Source: Cryptomeria japonica
Taxonomy: Eukaryota; Streptophyta; Pinopsida; Cupressales; Cupressaceae
NCBI RefSeq assembly: GCF_030272615.1
Contig: NC_081405.1
Span: forward strand, 158,397,954-158,461,953
Direction: 5' to 3'
DNA: 64,000 bases
In this document: positions 50,781 to 62,884 of the stretch, one piece after another
Layout of the letters: the number at the start of each line of letters is the position of its first letter
How positions within the stretch are numbered: position 1 is the stretch's first letter
Made by a program: the position numbers and the translations under genes
Notes under the pieces: generated by a model
The model's input: only the letters and a program-made list of their open reading frames with translations
Told to the model about the DNA's origin: nothing
Databases searched by the model: none

Positions 50781-51261
50781 ACTTCGCCGACAAATAGTAA
50801 AGGACCTAGTTTGAAAGGCAAAGAAAAGGTAGATGAGGTAAAGCAAGAATTTTCAAAACAATGGATTAGGAAGACAGATCAGAATGTTGATGAGACTATT
50901 TCTTCACCGGTAGAATAGAGTATTACTCCACCAGCAGGAGATTCTTCATCCAGCTAAGAAGTAACCCTTTGGGGGTATTGCAGCAAATTGAATATCATGT
51001 AGACTACCCTCGATCGATGGTGAGAAGATAGATTTCTTCTCTATCGATAGATGTGTTAAGTTTTCACTTAACCGGTGAGAATTTAATGCGGTTGTTGAAA
51101 GAAATTTCATTATAAATCATCAGTTTTCCCTCATTTTTGATTCACTGTGCATTCAAATTAGCAAAGAGAGCGAAATCAAAGAAAAGGCATTCAAAGAGAA
51201 GGTGTTAAGTGATTTATTTCAAGCATTCAAACATTATCAGGAAGCTAAAAGTATTTTTCAA

Positions 51262-54200
51262 ATGGCTTCTTTTTCTGCTCCTGAATTTATTGTGAACCCT
51301 ACTATTGTGGAAAATATAAAACGCCCTAGGCCCATGCTCAAAATTATTCCTGAAGTAGCTAAGCAAGATGATTCCATAGGAGCATTTTCGAAGATTCCTA
51401 AAGGTGTAGCTTATGTTGAAGACCCTAGGATTTATATTCATTGCAACATTGAAGAATTAGGTTCTGAGGAATTGTTAAAAATGTTTAGAGCCGTAATTTG
51501 TGATGAAAATGGCACTGTTAAACCCAAGCACAAGATTATGGAGACTTTAGGTTTTGTTTTGATATTGACTATCCCTGAATTTTTGGAAGAAGTAGTGAGA
51601 ATTGTCCTAGGTAGGGCATGTGGATAATTTCTATGGTTAGACTCTATCTACAAATTCACCCGACAAGAAATTAGGGCAGTAACAGGTTTACCCTCAACCG
51701 GCAGCAGACTATACAAGACAAAGAAAGTCCCTAACAACAAAGTGATGACCCTAACTAGAGCATCATTAGGCAATAGAGCACTGAGAGTGAATGACATGAA
51801 GGACATCAATGTGAGATTCATAAGTATGATTTTATGTTACAAGACTACTAATGCAAATAGACTTAATTCAGTTTCTAGTCTGTGTATTAATAGTGCTTAT
51901 GAAATGGTGAACAACAATGCAAAAATAGATGTGTGTGAATGGATGAAAGATGAACTCATAGATAACTTTAAAAAGATTAAAGGTGATAAGAAAGGGACAT
52001 TTCATTTTGGTAATCTCTCAGTATGCTTAATGTTGTATTTCACAAAGGAGATCCCTGGTATAGGACAAAAAGACTTTGGATATGACATACCGGTAGGAAA
52101 ACAATTACAGGAAGCTTTCACCGCCATGGGTACTGCTAAGGACAACAATATAACTAAATATTTCAAATCTTTTCAAGCCAAAATGAAAACTAGAGAAAGA
52201 CTACCGCAAAGTGTAGTGGATAAATATGATAAAGAAATCTATTTTGTAATCAAGAAGGATGAAACATGGATGGAAGTTGTACTACCTAGAACTGTATGGG
52301 TAACAGAAATGGGCTATGAGGTAGATCTCAACATAATTGAGACTTATGCAAAAGCCTTGTTAGATGCACCGAGAGAACCAACAGAAGAAGTTTTTGGTAG
52401 TGCTGAAGCAATTGAAAGCAATGTGAAAATAATGAAGCAAAGGAAGAAAAGAGAAAAATACATAAGAGATGCATAAAAGTAGGTAAAGGAAATCAAAGAA
52501 AATTTTATGAACATTATTGGTATATCGACTAGTGAACTGGAAGGACTGCAACTGGAGGCACACATTTCAGCGGTTGGCACATCTTCTGACAATGAGATAC
52601 CAGCTGAATTCAAAAGAGTTGAAAGGAAGAGAAAACCTTCACTAGTACCCTCTCCTCCACCCAAAAGGAAAAGGACCTTAAGAAAGAAACAATAGGTAGT
52701 AAGGCAACCGGCTAAGCAACTAACTCCCAAGAAGAAACATAAACCGGTCATACCCTCATTAGATAATCTATTAAATGAAATAACTGATGATGGTAATTTG
52801 GCTAATATGAGAAAATTTTATCACATTCAAAGATTCAGAAAAGGAAAGCATTGAAAATAGTATAATTTAACATCTGGACATATACAAGAAAGTTTTAATT
52901 AAAGTTGTGGACGACTTGCCAAATGAACTATATAGAAGATTAGATGCAAAGAGGATTGCAGTGATGGAATTAGACAAGAAACTAAAAGTTGAAAAACTTC
53001 TAGCTGTACATCCGGTTAACTCAAAAGAGGAGATTGATGACCTAATTTGTGAGGCTAATAGATCTGTTTTTGCTAGTGGTCATCGACAAGTAAGTTTGAT
53101 GGCAAGTAGAGTAAATGAGATTGCAAAGGAAACTGTTGATAAATGGGATATCTCCTTTGTGGAAAAATAAAAACAAGAGGAATTGAACCGACCAAAGAAA
53201 AAATTCAAGGTATATCAGAAGGATAAGGACAAAGGGAAAGGTAAAGTTGGTGGAATAACGGACATCAAGCTAACTGATAATTTTCCACCACCCTTGGATA
53301 CTGCACTAGTACATACTGATGATCCACTGGTTACTGAAAGTGAAGGTGTCACACATGATAACACTAATCGTAAATCTGAAATACTATTCACCATGAATGT
53401 AGACACTCAGAAAGTGAGCATTGTTGTGGATAAGGACCATACAGAGGCTAAGGATGATATTGCTAACAGTGGAAACATTGTTGAGCAGCCGATGGAGACT
53501 ATTGAGGTTGAGATCAAAACAGAGCAAACAGAGAAAACATTACAAAATGAGCAACCATTGGATACTAGAATGAATACTAAAAGTATAGATGTTGGCACTA
53601 AGAAACCTACTGAAATTGAGATACCGGCAGTTGAGCACACAGAGAAACCTATAGAGGCACAGGTACATATTGAGGTAGTGAAACCGGTAATCACTGAAAA
53701 ACCCAAACCTTTACTAGTTGAAATGCAAACTCAGACTAATCCACTAGAGGATAATACAAGTAAAATGATTACAAATTTTGGAAGCACAAAGGTAATTAAG
53801 GTAGTTGGTCAGACATCCGGTACTTCATCAAGTGAATTCAGACCTACTAATGTGACAAAGGTACTCCTGGACTCTATCAAGAAGATAATTGACTGTAATG
53901 CATTGGCTTATAAGGTAATTGATGAGCCAATTCTTAAATTAATTACACTGAAATGTAACATAGATCATGTGAAGGATTCTTTAGGTAAATTGGACACGTT
54001 GTCCAAATTCATTACCAACAATGTAATAACAGTAGATAAGGTGAATGAGGACACATTCAAAGAGAAAGTTGAAAAGGAAAAGGATAAATTCTTTGAGGAT
54101 ACAATAAAGAAGTGCACAAAATACATAAATACACTATTACCGACACTGAATACTAAAATTTTGGAATATAAAGAGTTGTATAGAGAAACATGCAAGCCAC

Positions 54201-54553
54201 ATCTTTTGACAAAGGACATTGAAAAGGAAATAAGCAGAGTATAGAAGGAGATAGATAACATAGCTGATAACATAAGTGGTTCATCTGAACCTATAACAGT
54301 TATTGAGCAGGATATAGTAGGTTTTGAGGAGAAATTGGAGAATTTTGAGAAAGAGAAGGCAAGGATTAAGGCTAATGCCAGAGAACTTAAGTATAAACTT
54401 GGTCCTAAGTTGGACAACCTTATCTCTTTGAGAAATGAGATCTCTAAGGAATTACTTCAAGGAGAAAGATCACTGGAAGAGCATATGTATCATCTCACTG
54501 ACACAATCCAACAGACTGAGGCAACCTTAAACGACAACAACAGATTCATGTAG
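51262..54553 (+). pseudogene. Second ORF of the plus-strand element, about 1100 codons, broken
   Basis: I choose the ATG at 51262 (M-A-S-F-S-A-P-E-F). The frame has single stops near 51627, 52476 and 52695, a frameshift between about 52800 and 52900, and further stops near 53168 and 54244. The first part aligns with 21038-24002: N-I-E-E-L-G-S and C-D-E-N-G-T, then T-R-Q-E-I-R-A-V-T-G-L-P and R-L-N-S-V-S-S. A basic P-P-P-K-R-K-R segment, a repetitive E/T/K-rich part (53400-53800) and a helical, probably coiled-coil C-terminus (54335-54553) follow. No enzyme motif is visible. Function is unknown; a role in nuclear entry or targeting would fit the basic segments but is speculative. Confidence 0.72.
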
Positions 54554-54804
54554 AGTTTAAATTTGGTTTTGGCAGATATATTTCAGATAGTAACCAACCA
54601 GTTACAAACTTTGAGGTGAAATTTTTTGCACTCGTTTGACAATTTTTGACAACCTTTGTCATTGATTGCAAAGGGAGAGTAGTGGACAGAGAAAACTGAT
54701 TATTTAGAGAAGATCATTTGCTCAGGGGGAGCATATTTTTTTGGTAAATTTTTGGGGTTTTTGGAACAATTTTTGGATTTTTCTCATGAGTGTTGCCATT
54801 AGTT
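54554..54804 (+). other. 3' untranslated stretch of the plus-strand element
   Basis: No coding sequence is seen. It contains TTTGACAATTTTTGACAA and GGGGGAGCATATTTTTTTGG, the latter a possible extra polypurine tract. Confidence 0.5.
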
Positions 54805-54818
54805 CCAAAGGGGGAGAT
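54805..54818 (+). other. Polypurine tract of the plus-strand element
   Basis: CCAAAGGGGGAGAT directly precedes the TGTTGG start of the 3' LTR. Confidence 0.92.
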
Positions 54819-55583
54819 TGTTGGCATTCTACACTTTTATGAGAATGGTGGTGTTGTCATTGATGGCAAACATCTAGAAACCTTCTGGCACTCATCTATT
54901 AAAGCCACTAGCAGGCATCGACACTGGCATAGACATCTACATACACCGACATACATTTCATCGACAGCGGCAACAATGCTTACCAACAACCCGACCGACA
55001 AGGAATAAACTTTTGTTTATTATATTTAATTGTAATTATCTTTTGTAAAGACGACAAGGCATATTGTTAAAGACTCGTATATATGTATGATATCTTATAA
55101 GGTCATTATGAGTAGTAAGGTATATGCATGGAGAGAATATATGGATGATATTTTGTATAAGGAGATATAGTTGACAACAAAGGTTTTGGTTATAGAATGA
55201 GCTTAAACCGGTACTGAACCTAGCATAGTTGATGCTAATTTGAAGCAGTATATTTTATTGGATTTCATAATCCACTTTTGTAGTCAGTGTGACTCTTATT
55301 GAGCAATGAGCTCTAGGCAGTTGGCCTTCCTGCATGTGCAGGCCCCTCATTGTAAGTAATATTTACTCATTGGCTAGTGAGTGAATATTGTGGGTCACAA
55401 ATCCCACTGAGGTTTTTCCCACACTGGGTTTCCTCATTAAACATATTGTGTTATGGTGTGTTTTCTATGTTGTCTTTATTGTTCCTGTTTATTGCATTAA
55501 TTCTTATTTACCAGTACACTATTTGGGGATGCAAAGTTCTTAATAAGTTTAAATATTCTGCTAACTGGTAAGATACTGAGTCA
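54819..55583 (+). repeat. 3' LTR of the plus-strand element, cut by the assembly gap
   Basis: It begins TGTTGGCATTCTACAC and follows the 5' LTR to ATACTGAGTCA, where the gap starts. The missing part corresponds to the C run and the final 40 bases of the 5' LTR. Confidence 0.92.
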
Positions 55584-56093
55584 NNNNNNNNNNNNNNNNN
55601 NNNNNNNNNNNNNNNNNNNNNNNNNNNNNNNNNNNNNNNNNNNNNNNNNNNNNNNNNNNNNNNNNNNNNNNNNNNNNNNNNNNNNNNNNNNNNNNNNNNN
55701 NNNNNNNNNNNNNNNNNNNNNNNNNNNNNNNNNNNNNNNNNNNNNNNNNNNNNNNNNNNNNNNNNNNNNNNNNNNNNNNNNNNNNNNNNNNNNNNNNNNN
55801 NNNNNNNNNNNNNNNNNNNNNNNNNNNNNNNNNNNNNNNNNNNNNNNNNNNNNNNNNNNNNNNNNNNNNNNNNNNNNNNNNNNNNNNNNNNNNNNNNNNN
55901 NNNNNNNNNNNNNNNNNNNNNNNNNNNNNNNNNNNNNNNNNNNNNNNNNNNNNNNNNNNNNNNNNNNNNNNNNNNNNNNNNNNNNNNNNNNNNNNNNNNN
56001 NNNNNNNNNNNNNNNNNNNNNNNNNNNNNNNNNNNNNNNNNNNNNNNNNNNNNNNNNNNNNNNNNNNNNNNNNNNNNNNNNNNTACATTTTTT
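55584..56093. other. Assembly gap, 510 unknown bases
   Basis: The Ns begin at the point where the 5' LTR has a run of about eleven C. The right edge of the LTR element and its target copy are hidden here. Confidence 0.99.
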
Positions 56094-56579
56094 AGAAACT
56101 AGACTCCATTCTACAATTTAAAAAAATAAATTGATTTTTGATTAGTTTTCACAAATTTTTGGGTGGAGCATGCTCAAATTTCTGTGCTTTCGGATGTGTC
56201 CACTTCAGAAATTCATAAAAATTTAAATATTAATAAAAAAAATTAGCCAAAAAATCTGGCATAAACTTCAAAGTGTTAGATACTTTCTCACTGGAGCTAT
56301 CTGCAAAATTCTAAAAAAAAGTTGACGTTTTAGGGGCACCACATTTCGTGCTATGTTTTTTTTTTTTTTGAAAAAATAGGACCAATAAATGTGGTTCCCC
56401 CTTTTTGAAACCCTTAATCTCCTCCATTTTCAAAACAAATTAGTAGTTTAGAAAGGAGATTCAGAGCACTTCAACTTTTGTTCTTGTTGCATCTTCAAAT
56501 TTTGAGTGTACCTATCTTCAATTTCTCATCGAAGTTCAAACTTTGTTGATTTCAGAAAAAAAGTGGCATCTTAAGACCC
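56094..56579. other. Right subterminal region of copy 1
   Basis: AT-rich and non-coding. Toward the end it carries CAGAAAAAAAGTGGCATC, which mirrors the copy 2 right end (AGAAAAAAAGTGTCCGC). Confidence 0.65.
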
Positions 56580-56615
56580 CTTTTTGGTCCCCCATGTTTG
56601 TGCACTTACCCACAT
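56580..56615 (-). repeat. Right terminal inverted repeat of copy 1 plus ACAT duplication
   Basis: The complement of 56580-56611 starts GGGTAAGTGCACAAAC and ends ACCAAAAAG. ACAT at 56612-56615 repeats 16380-16383. Confidence 0.88.
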
Positions 56616-57677
56616 AGAAATGCCTTTCTTACTCAAAATATAGGAATGTATGTCTATTTTATCTTCTACACTCTATTCTTATTTATAAGGTCATTCTAAA
56701 AACCAAATTCTACCAAAAATTAGTATAGTTATCCCTATATCTTATTGTTTTGATATTAGGAGTTGTTGGTATTTATGTTTTTTTTCAAATACCACATTGA
56801 AAGTGTCATTATGAATATATACAATTGGCATTCATGTTTGGGACTTGGAACTATTTGCTTGTTTTCTATACAAGTACATCCATTTCCTTGAAGTTCCCAT
56901 GATAATTAAGCCTAGCATGGAGCTTCAACATATTTTTTATGTTTCACAAATGAATGGCATCTTCATGTCATCAACCAAGCAAATGCCTAGTTGTTTATGC
57001 ACTTTGATTTTGTTTCCTTTTTAATGGTTGGTTGTTCATTATTGTCTTTCTTCTTTCTAGGTTGTACCATATTTTGTGAGTGGTTGTATAATCCCTTGGC
57101 ATGCGTTGTTAAAACACTTGATATATCTGTTTGTAATAGCAATGAAAAAGCTTGGGTTTTTTAAGAAGCTTACGTTCCTTGAGAGCTCAAGGTTGTACAA
57201 ATGATGCCAATTGTTTTAGAACCTACAAGATTAGTAATGATGTCCTCTGGATTACAAAGGAAATTAACCAAATAGAATAGAGAATAGAAAAATAAACAAA
57301 TTCTACACTCCAAGAAACCACCATTTTATTTTTTTATTCTGCAAATTGAAAATTACATCTCTTTATTTTGCAAATAGAAAATTATATCTCAATAACCACC
57401 CTCCTATGATTTTTTCTATTCTCTTCTTATTCTTCACTAATTCTAAGACTAACTACTTAACAAAAATATCAACCCTCTAATTTGGTTCCTACAAGGTATG
57501 TTGAATAACAACAGTTCCAACAGTAATAATTTAGATCTAATTTTAAATAATACATAGATTACAAGAAACAACTAGTTAAATTAAAGAATCAACTCCTAAT
57601 TTTTTAGAGTTAGTTGGCAATCATAATTATTTTCTTGCATCATTCTCCCCTTATTTTAAAACTTTGAACCTCCTATT
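56616..57677. other. Spacer between copies 1 and 3, no gene recognised
   Basis: AT-rich DNA that continues the sequence left of 16380. A pair of near-identical segments (ATTACATCTCTTTATTTTGC-like, about 57350-57390) is the only structure I see. The last four bases, TATT, may be the target copy of copy 3. Confidence 0.5.
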
Positions 57678-57709
57678 GGGCGTATGCACGAAGTTGTGGT
57701 ACCAAAAAG
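57678..57709 (+). repeat. Left terminal inverted repeat of copy 3
   Basis: It starts GGGCGTATGCACG and ends ACCAAAAAG. Only six positions differ from copy 1. Candidate target bases TATT lie at 57674-57677. Confidence 0.75.
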
Positions 57710-57739
57710 GTGCCACAATTCTATTTTTTTTGAAAAGGC

Positions 57740-57815
57740 CATAAGGTGTGCGCCCTATAATGTGTGCCCCCTATAAGGTGCATGCATTATAGGGTGTGTG
57801 CCTTATTTTTGTTCT
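57740..57815. repeat. Copy 3 subterminal repeats (CCTATAAGGTGYGCGC type)
   Basis: Variants of AAGGTGTGCGCCCTATAA recur about four times in both orientations, including CCCTATAAGGTGCATGCA and TATAGGGTGTGTGCC. The flanks differ from those of copies 1 and 2, but the position and central GYGC are alike. Confidence 0.65.
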
Positions 57816-57957
57816 TTGAACAGAACCTATTGCTTTTGTTTTGGGCGTTAGTTTTCCTTCCCAAGCCCACGTTTTGGCAATTTCCAGTGCCTTTGTGTTG
57901 TGCTCGCCCTTTGTAGAAGCAAGATATTGGGCCCTAAGTTGTCCATTTCTCATCAAA

Positions 57958-59921
57958 ATGCTACCACGACATCAAATAGCTTGAAGAGGTATGTATTTTT
58001 GTTTCCTTATTGTCATTTTTTTATTAATTTGAAGATTAAACTAGGTTTCTTGATTTAAATTTATTTTAATTGTCAGGAATTGAGATTGCACAAGAAAATG
58101 TTGAAAACACTCAATCACCTCCTCATGAAGACCATAATGAAGAACAAGCACATCAAGAACCTCCTACAATCCCCAGACATCCCATAGGTACATAAGAAAA
58201 CCTATTAGGGCAAATAGAAAAAACCCAGGAAAGAGCTTGAAGATTTAATCACAAGGCTAAATGATCCCACTGGAACAAACTCCCATAGGACAAACCTTGT
58301 GAATTCTCTGCAATCTATTGTATCTCACATAAAATCAATGAGTGGGAAAATCAATTATTGGTCCAATAAAAAGGAAGAACAAAAACAATTTTATGCTAAC
58401 AAATTATCATATGCGATAGTGAAGAAAAAGAAAATTAACATTTATTTGACTTGTGTTCCCTTTTTACCGATCCCCGAATGAATCAACCTTTACACCTTGG
58501 ATGTAGGATATTTCCTATCCATTGGTGTTGCCATGAAGGGATTAAGAAATTTTGGGGGGATAGGTGGTGGATGGTATTTGATCTGCCCCCATTCAATAAT
58601 CATGAGGTACCCCAATACTTTTTGAGGAAACTATATGGTGAGTTTGTCCTTAATGAGATCCCAAACTATTTTGATTTTGTAGATTTCCAAGGTAGAGGTG
58701 GTGGCTCCTCACATGATAGAGTGGGTGCAAAATGTGACCCAAATCTCCCACCAAGACCCTTGGCCAAACCTATGGTGGAGAATGTCATTATGCCTTCCTT
58801 TTTGAAGGATAGTATTGATGTCGAAACTCTAGACTCTATTAGCTCACTCACTCATACCCTTATACATTATGTTAGGCCTCTAGTAGAGGGTGATGTGGCT
58901 GATGCACATGATTCTTCTAGGTATCAATTTCTAGCTCTTTTTTGCCGATCTTGTGGTTCTCTTTGCACTTATGATCCTAATAGCAGTAAGCATGCACGCG
59001 CACGAGTGCAGATTGCTATAGAGAACATTGTCATGACAAAATCCTTGCTGGATGAAACATTTAGCATTGATACCCAGGTGAATTTCATTACAAGCTCATT
59101 TCATTATTTTTATTAAATTTTATATAAATTTTTTAGAATATATCTAAATTAGTAAATGATTATAATAATAAATCAGGGTCAAAGTGTTGACAATACTAGC
59201 AACATTCTCGCATCACTCTTTTTCATTTCGTCAACTCCACAAGTATACAACGAGTGAAGAAATATAATTATTATATGTGAATAGTTGAACCTTATGTGAA
59301 TGATTTTCTAATTACTCATTTTGGATGTCAAATAGTTTGATGATGGAGCTTCAACATCAACACCTCATAGTGTAGCTCATCGAGAATATTTCACCTAGAT
59401 AAGCATTTTATTGTTTAATGTTGTTATTAAATAATATAGATAGTTTTAGTGATTGATCAATATACTTTGTTTAATTTTTAGATGTTGACATGAGAGACTC
59501 CTCCTATTGTTCACACGACAATGGAGCACGGTCTTGTTGCTAAAGTAGCAAGTTTAGTTGCTTTGATAGAAGTACGAGACATATTAGTAAATTTAGTAAA
59601 TTTAGCATTACATTTGTTATCCTAATAATATATTATTGAAAATTTTAACTATACTTATGCTTAGTTTAATTTATATTGTGATGCCTATAGGAGGGGCTTG
59701 TCACTCCAGATCATGAAAGTGCACCTACTATGGATGAACATCGTGATTATTTGTATGCAGTAAGTGACTATTCTATTATATCTCATTATAAAATTGAATT
59801 TATGTATATGTTAACATCATTATTTTTATTGTATCAAGTGGATTTAAAAAAAAGTCTGGAGAGGAGGTTGAGTGGGCACTCTCGAAAGACACCTGCATCA
59901 TATACATCTCCATCCCCCTGA
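57958..59921 (+). pseudogene. ORF1 of copy 3, conserved protein of unknown function
   Basis: Exons that fit GT-AG rules are 57958-57988, 58077-59077, 59177-59242, 59482-59571, 59691-59759 and about 59839-59921. Exon 1 (31 bases) and the splice sites of exons 2 and 3 match copy 1. The core reads F-P-I-H-W-C-C-H-E-G, R-W-W-M-V-F-D, P-P-F-N-N-H-E-V-P, F-L-R-K-L-Y, E-I-P-N-Y-F-D, G-R-G-G-G-S-S-H-D-R-V-G-A and C-R-S-C-G-S-L-C. Exon 2 is open from 58451 to its donor but has one indel near 58450. Stops lie in exons 1, 2 and 4. The gene is better preserved here than in copy 1. Confidence 0.7.
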
Positions 59922-59985
59922 CAAGCAAAGATATCTCGTGATCTATTTACTTCCCCTAGAGGGAAATGACTAGAGTAGGGTCTTA

Positions 59986-60205
59986 TTTTGTATACCTATA
60001 TGGCAATTTTGAACATATGTTTTGTATTACAAATACATGACATTCTATGTCCATATGGCTTTTGGCAAGCCTATTTGACTTTAATAGATATTATGTTGTA
60101 TGCCTATATGACAATTTTGAACATATGTTTTGTTTTACAAATATGTGACATTCAATATCCATATAGCTTTTGGCAAGCCTATTTGACTTTATTGGATATA
60201 TTTGA
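59986..60205. repeat. Direct duplication of 108-bp period downstream of ORF1
   Basis: Two units starting near 59990 and 60098 share CAATTTTGAACATATGTTTT and TTTGGCAAGCCTATTTGACT. It sits in the same place as the 187-bp duplication of copy 2 but has different sequence. Confidence 0.85.
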
Positions 60206-60739
60206 TACTTTTATCGGTATATAATGTTGTATGGATTTATAGCTTTTTGGTTAATAAAAATCATTTATCATGGTTATCCATAATTGCACAAAATTGATTG
60301 TTAATTTAGCTTTGAACCTAAATATGTGTCTCTAATCCAAGACACAAGCTTACATGGATAAACACAAATTCAATTGTTATAGTCCAAATATGACTAGAGG
60401 CATTCTCCAACATTCACATTAATACAAACCACAATTTAAGAGTAAATTTTAAATGTCATACAAGGTTTGTCGATTTTCATATTCAAATAACCCTACTCAT
60501 GAGAGTGAAACAAAATTTAATAATATATAAGGAAAACACGGAAAGAACCAAAATTAGACAATGTAAGATACCATTGTACCAATACCCATTCTAAAAAAAT
60601 TGTATAGCCCATACAATTCTACTCATCTAATGCATACCCTAATAGAGCTACTTTAGATGAATCCCAACAATTAATAGTACTTAATAGTATTTAGGTCTAT
60701 TAATCTAATGCATACCCTAATACAATGTCATAACATGAC
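60206..60739. other. AT-rich spacer before satellite C
   Basis: No gene is seen. A short segment, TAATGCATACCCTAATA, occurs twice (near 60639 and 60706). Confidence 0.5.
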
Positions 60740-62884
60740 CCTGTAGGATCAGACAACTTGTGTGTATGTCTCACGAGCGCTAAGAAATGCGTCACCTAAG
60801 TTTGACAACTTTTTGCGTTTTGAGCACTTAACTACGATGGCCAGTAGGGTGTGGCCCAGATTGATCAGACAAGTTGGAGAGCAAAATGAAATATTTTCGG
60901 TGCCATGACGAGCGGATTGAAAGTTAGGGCATTGTGCAACTTTTCATTGAACTCATATGACACTTTTTGTCACAACCGAGAAAGTGTTGCCAAGAAAAAA
61001 TGGATCCAAGTCTTCTAAAATCATGAGAGGTTTTTGTAGAGTGTCGTAACAATACCCCATGGGATAGATGACTCTTTTGTATGTCTCACAGGTGCCAAGA
61101 AACGCATCGCCAAAGTTTGACAACTTTTCGCGCTTTGAGCACTTAAGTGTGATGGATGGTAGGGTGTGGCCCGAATCGATCGGACGAGTTGGAGAGAAAA
61201 ATGAAAGCTTTCCTAGCGTAAACCCGACCACCTAGATGCGTATGAGGTAATGGTTCAGTGCAACTTTTCATATAGTCATGTGATGCTTTTTCTCACAACC
61301 AAGAAAGTGTCACCACAAGAAATTGGATCTGAGTCTACCAAAACTGAGAGAGGTTTTTGTAGAGGGTCGTAACATGACCTTGTAGTTTCAGACATCTCAT
61401 TTGAATGTCTCATGGGCACTAAGAAAAGCATCACAGAATATTGATAACTTTGAGCACCTTGAACACTTAAGTGAGTTTGCTGCTAGGGTGTGGCCTAGAT
61501 CGATTGAGCGAGATCGAGAGAGGAACAAAAGCATTCCTAGCATAAACTTGACTACCTGAATGTGTATGAGTTGATGGTTCGGTGCCAGGAATAGCAGATT
61601 GAAATTTGGGGCATTGTGCAACTTTTCATAATACCCATGTAATGCTTTTTCTTGCAACCGAGAAAGTGTCGCCACAAGAAATTAGATTTGATTGTACTTG
61701 AATTGAGAGAGGTTTTTATACAGGTTCGTAAAATGAGCCTATAGGATCAGATGACTCATTCGTATGTCTCACGGGCATCGAGAAATGCATCACTAAATAT
61801 TGACAACATTGAGCACCTTGAGCACTTAAGCAAGTTCGCTGCTAGGATGTGACCCCGATCGATCGAGCGAGTTCAAGAGAGGAACAAAGCCATTTCTAGC
61901 ATAAAACTAGCGACTCAGATGCGTACGAGTTGATAGTTCAGTGCCACAACAAGCAGATTGAAATTTGGGGCATGGCACAACTTTTCATTATACTTATGTG
62001 ATGCTTTTTTCTCGCAACTGAGAAAGTTTTGCCACAAGCAATTGGATCTGAGTCTTCCTGAACTGTGAGAGGTTTTTCACACTTTGAGCACTTTAGGGAT
62101 TTCACTGCTAGGATGTGGCTCAGATTGATCAAGCAAGTTCAAGAGAGGAACAAAGGAAGTCCTAGAATAAACCTGACCACCCAGATGTGAACAAGCTAAC
62201 GGTTTGGTGCCATGACGAGCAGATTGAAAGATGGGGCATTGTGCAACTTTTCATTTAACTCATCTGACGCTTTTTCTCGCAACTGAGAAAGTGTCACAAA
62301 AAGAAATTGGACCCAATTCTACTTGAATGGAGAGAGGTTTTTATAGAGTGGTATCTCATGACCTTGTAGGATCAGATGACTCATTCGTATGTCTTATGGG
62401 CATCTAGAAACACGATGCCAATTTTTAATAAGTTTTCACACTTTGAGCACTTTAGGGATTTTGTAGCTAGGATGTGGCCCGGATCGATTGAGTGACATCG
62501 AGAGATGAATGATGGAATTCCTAGCATAAAAATAGCCACCCACACACAACGAGGTGAAGGTTTGGTGCCACGATGAGCAGATTGAAAGATGGGGCATTTT
62601 GCAACTTTTCAATGTACTCATCTGATGTTTTTTCTCCCAACTGATAAAGTGTTGCCACAAGCAATTGGATGCGAGTCTACCAAAACCAAGAGAGGTTATT
62701 TTAGAGTGAAATCTCATGACCCCATAGGATTAGATGGATCATTCATATGTCTTATGGACATCGATAAAATCGATGCCAAATTTTGACAATTTTTCACTCT
62801 TTGAGCACTTTAAGGATTTCGCTGCTAGGATGTGGGCCCGGATCGATCGAGTGAGTTCAAGAGAGGAATGAAGGAATTCCAAGC
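60740..62884 (+). repeat. Satellite C of copy 3, unit about 315-360 bp
   Basis: The TTTGACAAC marker or variant falls near 60801, 61116, 61440, 61800, 62421 and 62782. One unit near 62070 is shortened. Units carry CCTAGCATAAA, GAGCACTTAAG, GAAAGTGT and GATTGAAAG. They run in the same direction as satellite A and share with it AAAGTTTGAC, CACTTTGAGC, GAGAGGTTTTTGTAG and CCTAGCATAAA. The array is cut at 62884 by an LTR within the CCTAGCATAAA region. Confidence 0.88.

Larger units (their letters stand above)
48967..55583 (+). mobile_element. Plus-strand LTR retrotransposon without pol; 3' end lies in the assembly gap
   Basis: A 5' LTR, tRNA-Met primer site, gag-like ORF with zinc knuckles, a long second ORF, polypurine tract and 3' LTR are in order. 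Between the zinc knuckles and the polypurine tract there is no protease, reverse transcriptase, RNase H or integrase. It is therefore probably non-autonomous. It shares polypurine tract, primer site, TGTTGG start and both protein types with the minus-strand element, so the two are related families. The LTRs differ at roughly one base in ten by eye, which indicates an old insertion. Confidence 0.88.
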
